The position numbers were made by a program, and so were the translations under genes. Shown here piece by piece: positions 33,238 through 39,796 of a DNA stretch of 64,000 bases. The notes under the pieces were generated by a model. That model searched no databases. It saw only the letters and a list, made by a program, of their open reading frames with translations, and was not told the DNA's origin. This stretch comes from Chryseobacterium shigense (lineage in GTDB: Bacteria > Bacteroidota > Bacteroidia > Flavobacteriales > Weeksellaceae): contig NZ_JACHLC010000002.1 of the NCBI RefSeq assembly GCF_014207845.1, forward strand, positions 310,001 to 374,000, written 5' to 3'. Every line of letters begins with the position of its first letter. Position 1 is the stretch's first letter.

Positions 33238-33245
33238 CAAAAATA
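33238..33245 (-). promoter_or_regulatory. -7 promoter element for the two-component operon
   Basis: TATTTTTG on the minus strand, 17 nt upstream of the response regulator ATG. Confidence 0.5.
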
Positions 33246-33319
33246 GGAAAAAGAAAGGAAATGAGCTTTCATCTATAAACCAGACCCTTCAATGATGCAT
33301 TACTATTCAATATCGTTAT

Positions 33320-33351
33320 AAAAAAACCACGCCCGGAAGCGTGGTAAAAAA
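33320..33351. terminator. Bidirectional terminator before the CotH-like gene
   Basis: CCACGC (33327-33332) / GCGTGG (33339-33344) with a 6-nt loop and runs of seven A and seven T on the two sides. On the minus strand it follows the CotH-like gene. Confidence 0.85.
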
Positions 33352-33416
33352 ATGCCTTTTTCAAAATCCCCCTGAAAAGAAATCAAAACGGCATCAATCT
33401 AAATATATTAAAAATG

Positions 33417-34805
33417 TCAAATTGTGTCTGTTATGAAACGGAGTGGGTTTCCGCTTACCTCGAAAAAGTTGTTCGCTCCTCTTTGCAGAAGGCGGTAATT
33501 TTTATTATACGATGCACTCCACCAGGCTACACTGTCTTCAAATGCCGTTTGAGAGGCACTTCCCTGTTTTCCTATAACGCATCCGGCATCAGCATTGTGA
33601 CAGCCAAAATGAATAGTTTCGTCCCAGATATAATCCTTAACCAAACGGTGCCAGCCTTCTATACGCGGAACACTGTTGTTGGCATGAAAAGGACCACTAA
33701 CCAGGGCCATGAAAGCATCAATATAAAATCTCCTGAACTCCGGTATGCTAAGTAATTTATGAATCAGCGGATGATACTGACTTCCCCAATTGTACATATT
33801 CTGTCTTCCCGCATCTAATCCCCATCCGGTTCCTAATGTTGTATCAAAATCATTCGGGATGAAAAAGAATTTTCCATGGGTATTGAAGTAAAAATTGAAA
33901 TTATTGGCATTAAACCAATAGTCATCCATATTACCACACACTACATTAATAATATATGTTTTCATCAGTAGAGGTACATCCATTATACTTTCAGCCCAGT
34001 TTTTAAGATCATTCCCTTCTTTGGTTGTTAAATCTGTAATAAATCTTACCAGTTGGGCATTAGCTGTTGCACGCTGGCCTGTATTTGTCCTCAGGTCATA
34101 AATATCCCTGTTGGGTACATCATGCGGATTATTCAAAGTTGCCGGGGCGTCTCCTTTCCAGAGAAAAGGTATATATGGCCCGGGTACATTATCATTAAAT
34201 AATGCTTTACGGTCTTCAAGATAATCGTCTTCAATAAATTCTTTCAGTTTATAAAGCCCAAAATAAGCCGGCGGCGACTGTAAGCCTGAACTTTCCGCTA
34301 TCACTTTGATATAGAATTTACATAAGCTCATTAAGGGTCCGGTATAAACTTCTGCCCGTTGGTATAGGTCAAAACAGTACAATTCCCTGATTCGGGTAGG
34401 ATCTTCACGGGTAAATTTTAAATCGAGCCTGGATAGTCCCAGAAAAGTCTGGCCTGGTGGCGGATTAAACCTGGTGTGGCCAAAGTTAAGGGCAAAGCTG
34501 GCCTGGCGCCATACCGAATGCCCGGGCTTATGAGGTTCCCCCGGATTTCCCTCAGGTCTTGCACGGCTTGAATTTCCTCTTACCCTTAAGGAAACATTCT
34601 CAAGTCTTTGATTGGGTAAATTTTTACTTCCTTCAAAAAGGAATGTTCCGCGAACCCATGTATTGACAGTAGGATCATTATCGAATTCGAACAGAAGGTG
34701 GTTCCAGTCTGCTTCCTGTATCTCCAGAGTTACTGATGGTAAATCGTTGACATCAAATATTTTAGATAAATTGGGATTTGTAAATTGATTTTGAATTTCT
34801 TCCAT
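33417..34805 (-). CDS. CotH-like protein kinase
   Basis: The 462-residue protein resembles the CotH family, atypical kinases first known from Bacillus spore coats and also found in Bacteroidota. Supporting blocks are VSLRVRGNSSR (the family's R-x-R-G-x-S/N strand), a Lys/Arg-rich region in LDLKFTREDPTRIRELYCFDLY, YFGLYKLKEFIEDDYL, and the catalytic-core-like NMDDYWFNANNF ending FFIPNDFDTTLGTGWGLD, which matches N-x-D-x-x-x-x-N-N and D-h-D-x-T-h-G. No signal peptide is seen. Targets are unknown. The next gene, on the same strand, is a histidine acid phosphatase. Confidence 0.85.
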   Translation of the reverse strand: MEEIQNQFTNPNLSKIFDVNDLPSVTLEIQEADWNHLLFEFDNDPTVNTWVRGTFLFEGSKNLPNQRLENVSLRVRGNSSRARPEGNPGEPHKPGHSVWRQASFALNFGHTRFNPPPGQTFLGLSRLDLKFTREDPTRIRELYCFDLYQRAEVYTGPLMSLCKFYIKVIAESSGLQSPPAYFGLYKLKEFIEDDYLEDRKALFNDNVPGPYIPFLWKGDAPATLNNPHDVPNRDIYDLRTNTGQRATANAQLVRFITDLTTKEGNDLKNWAESIMDVPLLMKTYIINVVCGNMDDYWFNANNFNFYFNTHGKFFFIPNDFDTTLGTGWGLDAGRQNMYNWGSQYHPLIHKLLSIPEFRRFYIDAFMALVSGPFHANNSVPRIEGWHRLVKDYIWDETIHFGCHNADAGCVIGKQGSASQTAFEDSVAWWSASYNKNYRLLQRGANNFFEVSGNPLRFITDTI

Positions 34806-35155
34806 GTTTTTAAATGTTTAATGGATTAAATAATTAGATTTTTGATTCTGTAAATATTACAGGTAGGGATTAATAGTTGTGATTACGTTTTTTCCATATA
34901 CTTTAAATTTTTAGCGGGTTAAAAAAAATGATTTTATATAAAAATGATACAGGTAGGGATTAGATAAATTAAGTCAAAATGTCCCCATATCGAATTTTAT
35001 CATATTCGATTTATAAAAATATTATCCGGGAAAGAAAGTGTGTAAACGTTTAATTTACAGACAAATAAATATCAATTTCAGTAAGAATTAATAAAGGTGA
35101 ACTGTGTTTTTCTCATATGTTGATTTTGGATATTTGGTTTTTATTATAGTTTCAT
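34806..35155. repeat. AT-rich gap with a 15-bp direct repeat
   Basis: TACAGGTAGGGATTA occurs at 34858-34872 and again at 34948-34962, exactly 90 bp apart in the same orientation. No gene is seen in this 350-nt gap, which is the upstream region of the CotH-like gene. The repeat could be a regulator site or a leftover of a small duplication. Confidence 0.6.
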
Positions 35156-36406
35156 TTATTGCGGCAGTGGATGTGTACTCAAGAGAGAATTATAATATTC
35201 TTTTAAATCCTGCCAGCGATAGTATGGAAGTATCTCGCTTTCCACCGGAGGGATGAGAATCTCCTGTTCGTTATGCAAAAATTTAACAAGAACATCATGG
35301 GATATTTCATTCCTGAAAAATATAATCTGAATGTTAGCAGCCATAGGCGAAACTTTAAAATCATTCCAGGCATTATAAAATTCCGAAGGGTCTGAAATAC
35401 TGTTATAAAAATCCTGAAGATGCAGGAGCATGGCCAGAGGAATGATATTTCCATCGTGCCCAAAACGGAATGATGCTCCAATATCTTTTGTTTCAATGAT
35501 ATGGTCGGCACTTTCAATGATATTCTTCAGAAGCGGCTTGGCATTTTCCATCATCATACCCTGATTTTCGGCTGCGTTGGCATACTGAACATACAGGCTG
35601 TAATTTTTACATTGCCAGAGATCGAAAAGCTCTTTCTTTTCAAAAAGATCATACAATGAAATGGAAATATCCATATTTTGTAGAATACCGGCTATGTTGT
35701 ACAGATCCCAAATCAAAGAAACAGGATTTATACTTCCTTTTACATAATCTTCATCAGAAAATAGTGCCGTTATAAGCCTGTCCGGGTTGACGTGCTCTTT
35801 TTCAAACTCCTTATACTTTCCAATCCATGTATCGGGATTATACCTGAAACTTACTGCCTCTTTTGTATGATAATTCAGATAATCCATATGCCTAGGATCA
35901 GCATCTTCAGCAATATGCAGACCCGGACATAATTCTTTCAGTTTCCCGCAAAATATTTCCATACTGTAGATGCAGCGCTCTGATGTAGTGGAAACAGCCG
36001 TTACCTTTGCATTGGCTGTAAAAACTTCCGGATACTGCCTCTGCATACGTTCAGCAATCCCGGTGAGCTGACGAATTCCCAGTGGTGTCAGGTTTCCGCC
36101 ATTGCCCCTGACTACTGACCATATGATCTTTAATCTCTCATACAAATCTCTTCCCAACGACGTTAAAGCATCACAGGAGTTTGCATGCCGGAATGTGTCC
36201 AGTACATGCTTATATTCATTATCATCAACCAGATAACGTGATCCGTGGCGTCCGAAATGACTGATATAAAACGGAATATATCCGTCAGGAAGCGGTGTAA
36301 GTTCTCTAATATTCTGTAATGGATAGGCATAGCTGATGCCACCTGACTGTTCGGGAGTATCAAATATATCCTGTATAAACATTTGTCCTGAATTACTATT
36401 TTCCAT
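35156..36406 (-). CDS. Histidine acid phosphatase, copy 1 (no signal peptide seen)
   Basis: The 416-residue protein belongs to the branch 2 histidine phosphatases (acid phosphatase/phytase/MINPP type). The catalytic motif is ISHFGRHGSRYL (RHGSR 53-57, phosphohistidine), and the proton-donor motif is FGHDGNIIPL (His317-Asp318). It aligns over its whole length with the phosphatase at 37521-38801, for example GYxPFYISHxGRHGSR and FRFGHDGNIIPL. The other copy has a signal peptide, but the N-terminus here (MENSNSGQMFIQD) does not, so it may be cytoplasmic, mis-started or truncated. It is transcribed away from the sigma factor gene. Confidence 0.88.
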   Translation of the reverse strand: MENSNSGQMFIQDIFDTPEQSGGISYAYPLQNIRELTPLPDGYIPFYISHFGRHGSRYLVDDNEYKHVLDTFRHANSCDALTSLGRDLYERLKIIWSVVRGNGGNLTPLGIRQLTGIAERMQRQYPEVFTANAKVTAVSTTSERCIYSMEIFCGKLKELCPGLHIAEDADPRHMDYLNYHTKEAVSFRYNPDTWIGKYKEFEKEHVNPDRLITALFSDEDYVKGSINPVSLIWDLYNIAGILQNMDISISLYDLFEKKELFDLWQCKNYSLYVQYANAAENQGMMMENAKPLLKNIIESADHIIETKDIGASFRFGHDGNIIPLAMLLHLQDFYNSISDPSEFYNAWNDFKVSPMAANIQIIFFRNEISHDVLVKFLHNEQEILIPPVESEILPYYRWQDLKEYYNSLLSTHPLPQ

Positions 36407-36917
36407 GCAATATTAACTTTATCAATATGACCACATAGTTTATCATTCAGCATAATATCAATAAATAAAATTTTATAAAAATGTAAACTCAACAATAATT
36501 GAGCACATTTATTTTTATTTATTCAATTTGCACGCAAGGTAATTAAAAAAATTTAACATCAAAATGTGAGAATTTTTCTAACTATTTGATAAAATAATTG
36601 AAAATATTATCAAGACTCAATAAAAACCATCATATATCATCAACTGGTGAAGAAAAAAATATTAATGATTTTTTCTAAACAGAACTTTTCAGTGCGATAA
36701 ATTTTGGCGTTTTTTTTAAAAAAAGGAAATAAAACCAAGCATAGAACAACGAATTTTCCTTTATCCATAAGGCTTTTTGAACTATAATAAAATTTGCGGA
36801 AATATTGTAAACATATTGCAATGTTATAAATAGGATCTATATGATGTCTTTTTTTAATATATTTGAAGCCTTCCCAGGTATTAATTGCCAATATAGCAAT
36901 CAAAATATTTATTTAGA
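36407..36917. promoter_or_regulatory. Divergent AT-rich intergenic region upstream of the sigma factor
   Basis: This 511-nt stretch lies between the divergent phosphatase and sigma factor genes and must hold both promoters. It is very AT-rich. A small hairpin ATTGC/GCAAT (36884-36900) lies just upstream of the sigma gene. No convincing TAnnTTTG element and no supported gene were found. An 87-codon frame on the minus strand (36640-36903) looks like chance. Confidence 0.4.
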
Positions 36918-37406
36918 GTGGAATCTTTATTTGAGGAATTATATTCGAAATACAAGCATCAGGTCTATTTTTTCGTGAAAAAATACATTCACGGACAGGA
37001 GGATATTGAGGATGTTGTACAGGATATTTTTGTTCATGTATGGAAACACAGAGACTCTTTAAGCAAAAATGCAGAGGCAATAGTCTTTAAAACAGCGAAA
37101 CAGGAAATCGCCAATTTTTTTAGAAAAAACAGGCTTTCATTTGTTGATCTTAAAGAAAACGCCGTTCTGGATTTTGAAAAGGAAGACTATGATGAGGACG
37201 AGCAGTTGCTCCGTTCCGAAGAAATCAAAAACTTATTACACCTTATCCCGGAAAAAAGCAAAGACTATTTTCTGAAGCATAAAGTAGACGGGCTAAGCTA
37301 TTCCCAGATTGCGAAAGAAAACAATATTTCCAAGAATGCCGTTGCCAAGCACGTTAATAAAGTATTGCAGCTTTTAAAGGCGCGTCTGAATATATTTTTC
37401 TTTTAG
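36918..37406 (+). CDS. FecI-type ECF sigma factor
   Basis: The 162-residue protein is an ECF sigma factor of the Bacteroidota FecI-like group. Region 2 contains KYKHQVYFFVKKYIHGQEDIEDVVQDIFVHVW, seen in the block DIEDVVQDIFVHVWKHR (core -10 recognition and core-binding helix). Region 4 contains HKVDGLSYSQIAKENNISKNAVAKHVNKV (helix-turn-helix). The start is GTG at 36918. The C-terminus, NIFFF, is followed by a 50-bp stretch that is duplicated before fecR. It would be held by the FecR protein and released by a TonB-linked signal. Confidence 0.92.
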   Translation: MESLFEELYSKYKHQVYFFVKKYIHGQEDIEDVVQDIFVHVWKHRDSLSKNAEAIVFKTAKQEIANFFRKNRLSFVDLKENAVLDFEKEDYDEDEQLLRSEEIKNLLHLIPEKSKDYFLKHKVDGLSYSQIAKENNISKNAVAKHVNKVLQLLKARLNIFFF

Positions 37407-37446
37407 GTTGACGATTTCAGCATTTCTGCGTATTACTTAAGTATGA
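37392..37446 (+). repeat. Sigma/anti-sigma junction repeat, copy 1
   Basis: The segment starts inside the last codons of the sigma factor gene (ATATTTTTC...), contains AGGTTGACGATTTCA (37405-37419) and ATTTCTGCGTA (37422-37432), and ends at an ATGA (37443). A near-identical segment lies before fecR (38840-38891). Confidence 0.8.
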
Positions 37447-37520
37447 GAAAGACTGAAAGAATATTTACCCGAAAAGACAATAAAAAAATATCTTTGGAAG
37501 CTCCGAAAAACATTTTGTTT

Positions 37521-38801
37521 ATGATCACCTTAAACTCACAATTAAGGCGGTTTCAGTCTCTTTTTTTATTTGCGGCTGTAATTCTTTGCAATGCCCAAAC
37601 GTCTAAGGAAGAAATATTTTCAGATATCCGTAAAACAGGCGGAGTGTATTATGTTTATCCGAATCCCGCAAGTACCCCTCCCCCTCCTCCTGCAGGCTAT
37701 CAACCCTTTTATATCAGTCATTATGGACGTCATGGATCCAGATGGCTCATCAATGACAAAGATTTTTCCGGAGCCCTTGAAATCCTGAAAAAAGCTTCTG
37801 AGAATAATGCATTAACGGAAACTGGCAAATCTGCCCTCCAACGGCTTCAGCATATCTGGGCACTGGCAGAAGGACACAACGGCGACCTTACCCAGGTTGG
37901 AGCAATGCAGCAGAAACAGATTTCACAAAGAATGGTCAAAAATAATCCACAGGTTTTTGAAGGAAATTCCATCGTTACAGCAAAATCTACCCTGGTTCCG
38001 AGATGCATTCTGAGCATGGCGTATTTCACCAATGAACTGGTCATCAAAAATCCCAAACTACAGCTGAATATGGAATCTTCCGATAAGTATATGAAATATC
38101 TTAACCATCACACGAAAGAATCTATAGATTTCCGTTCAAATGATAGCTTCTGGCAGGAGGAGAAAAGAAAATTCAAGCAGGAAACCCTTCAGTCTGACAG
38201 GTTTATCAAAAATATTTTCAACAATGAAGAATATGTTTACAAAAATATAAATCCGGAAAAACTGATAGAAGCATTTTACTGGATAGCCAGCGATATGCAG
38301 AACCTTGAAACAGATATTTCTTTTTATGACCTGTTCACAAAAGAGGAACTTTTCAATATTTACCAGGGCATAAATTATCAGACGTATGTAAATGACGGTC
38401 CTTCGCCTCTTAGCAAAGGGCTTGTAAAGAACAATGCCATTCCATTGGTAAAAAATATCCTGGAAGAAGCTGAAAATTATATTAAAAACAATACAAACGG
38501 TGCCTCATTGCGTTTCGGGCACGACGGAAATATCATTCCTTTACTTGCTTTTTTGAATGTAAATGGGATGAATAAAGAAGAAACAGACCCAAAAGAAGTT
38601 TATAAAATCTGGAATACTTTCCAGGCCGCTCCAATGGCCGCTAATTTTCAAATGATTTTTTACAGGAATAAGCAAAATGAAGTTCTGGTGAAATTTCTTC
38701 TCAATGAAAATGAAGTTAAGATCCCGGTTCAGACCAGCCGTTTTCCGTACTATCCCTGGCAGGATGTAAAAGCATATCTGAAAAAGCTCACCAATTCTTA
38801 A
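37521..38801 (+). CDS. Histidine acid phosphatase, copy 2 (exported)
   Basis: The 426-residue protein starts MITLNSQLRRFQSLFLFAAVILCNAQ, of which FQSLFLFAAVILCNA is the hydrophobic core of a signal peptide, so it should be periplasmic or outer-membrane associated. The catalytic motif is ISHYGRHGSRWL (RHGSR about 70-74), and the HD motif is in RFGHDGNIIPL (about residue 340). The family includes acid phosphatases, phytases and multiple inositol polyphosphate phosphatases. It sits between sigma factor and anti-sigma genes, an unusual place. A longer frame from 37443 begins inside the junction repeat and is not preferred. Confidence 0.9.
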   Translation: MITLNSQLRRFQSLFLFAAVILCNAQTSKEEIFSDIRKTGGVYYVYPNPASTPPPPPAGYQPFYISHYGRHGSRWLINDKDFSGALEILKKASENNALTETGKSALQRLQHIWALAEGHNGDLTQVGAMQQKQISQRMVKNNPQVFEGNSIVTAKSTLVPRCILSMAYFTNELVIKNPKLQLNMESSDKYMKYLNHHTKESIDFRSNDSFWQEEKRKFKQETLQSDRFIKNIFNNEEYVYKNINPEKLIEAFYWIASDMQNLETDISFYDLFTKEELFNIYQGINYQTYVNDGPSPLSKGLVKNNAIPLVKNILEEAENYIKNNTNGASLRFGHDGNIIPLLAFLNVNGMNKEETDPKEVYKIWNTFQAAPMAANFQMIFYRNKQNEVLVKFLLNENEVKIPVQTSRFPYYPWQDVKAYLKKLTNS

Positions 38802-38839
38802 TCAAATCTTTACTGTTAAAATCCTGATTATTCATAGAA

Positions 38840-38891
38840 ATATTTTTTTTAAGGTTGACGATTTCAAATTTCTGCGTAATACTACATATGA
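38840..38891 (+). repeat. Sigma/anti-sigma junction repeat, copy 2
   Basis: Repeats the junction seen after the sigma gene: ATATTTTTTTT, then AGGTTGACGATTTCA (38852-38866) and ATTTCTGCGTA (38868-38878), ending at ATGA (38888), which is the fecR start. Confidence 0.8.
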
Positions 38892-39715
38892 ACAGCATGG
38901 AAGAAGAACATTACAAGAAGAACTGGGAAGAAACTTACAGGGAAAACCAGACGATAGATCCGCAGACAGATGCCCGGATCAAAGCTGGTATCAACAGGAA
39001 AATAAAAGCCGGGAACAGGTCTAAAAAAATATACTGGGCTGCAGCAGCGGCTGTTTTCATAATTGCCGGTTTCATCTTTTACTCTTCTCCTTCGCATGTT
39101 TCATCAAAAATCACAGTACCTCAGCCCTATCTGAGCGTTGATTACACCAAACGGGTAGAGCTTCCCGACGGAAGCATCATTATTCTGGACCCGCACAGTA
39201 CCCTCACATTGTCTCCTGATTTTGGTAAAACAGACAGGAAAATTAAATTTACGGGTAAAGCAACTTTCAGCATTGCAAAAGATAAATCCAGGCCATTCAG
39301 GTTAAATGCAGGAGATTTTACAGTACAGGTATTGGGAACAAAGTTTTTCCTGGACCAGACGAAGGGTAAACAAAAAGTAGAACTGCTGGAAGGAAAAGTA
39401 AAAATAAACCATAAAGGAAAGATCACATACCTCCTGCCTAATGAAGCGTGGAACCAGAACGAGGAAAATATTGTCCGCACATATTATGCCGCAGATGTAA
39501 AAAGAAACTTCTCTTTTGAGGATGAAAATTTTGAAAAGATCATAGCCGAACTGGAAGATGTTTATAACATCAGGATCACTTATCCTCAACAATACAGTAA
39601 TAAAAAGATAAAAGGTACATTTTCCGGAAATCTGGATGAAGTATTATCTGCAATATGCTATCCGTTCAATCTTAATTCGCAAAAAAAATCAACCCATGAG
39701 ATAGAATTAAAATAA
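38888..39715 (+). CDS. FecR-family anti-sigma factor
   Basis: The 275-residue protein has a cytoplasmic N-terminal part that should bind the sigma factor, one transmembrane segment (IYWAAAAAVFIIAGFIFY), then the periplasmic FecR domain (about residues 100-190, with VELPDGSIIILDPHSTLTL, ITFTGKATFSIAKD-like and LEGKVKINHKGK blocks). It ends with a DUF4974-like domain (FSFEDENFEKIIAELEDVYN onward in pattern). Its start ATG at 38888 closes the duplicated junction repeat; an ATG three codons later is also possible. It precedes the cognate SusC by 81 nt. Confidence 0.9.
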   Translation: MNSMEEEHYKKNWEETYRENQTIDPQTDARIKAGINRKIKAGNRSKKIYWAAAAAVFIIAGFIFYSSPSHVSSKITVPQPYLSVDYTKRVELPDGSIIILDPHSTLTLSPDFGKTDRKIKFTGKATFSIAKDKSRPFRLNAGDFTVQVLGTKFFLDQTKGKQKVELLEGKVKINHKGKITYLLPNEAWNQNEENIVRTYYAADVKRNFSFEDENFEKIIAELEDVYNIRITYPQQYSNKKIKGTFSGNLDEVLSAICYPFNLNSQKKSTHEIELK

Positions 39716-39719
39716 AAAA

Positions 39720-39745
39720 GCACCGATAATAATCATTATCGATGC
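39720..39745. repeat. Hairpin in the fecR-susC spacer
   Basis: GCACCGATAAT (39720-39730) pairs with ATTATCGATGC (39735-39745), ten pairs with one mismatch and an AATC loop. There is no T-run on the plus strand, so partial termination or processing between fecR and susC is possible but unproven. Confidence 0.5.
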
Positions 39746-39796
39746 AAAATTAACTGTAGAACCCGCTAAAATTCATTAAAGTTAATAACCAAATTT

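Noticed and set aside
36640..36903. 87-codon frame on the minus strand upstream of the sigma factor gene
   Set aside because: Very AT-rich region, amino-acid makeup dominated by Ile/Lys/Phe, no recognisable domain and no promoter or terminator. Treated as a chance frame in the divergent regulatory region.
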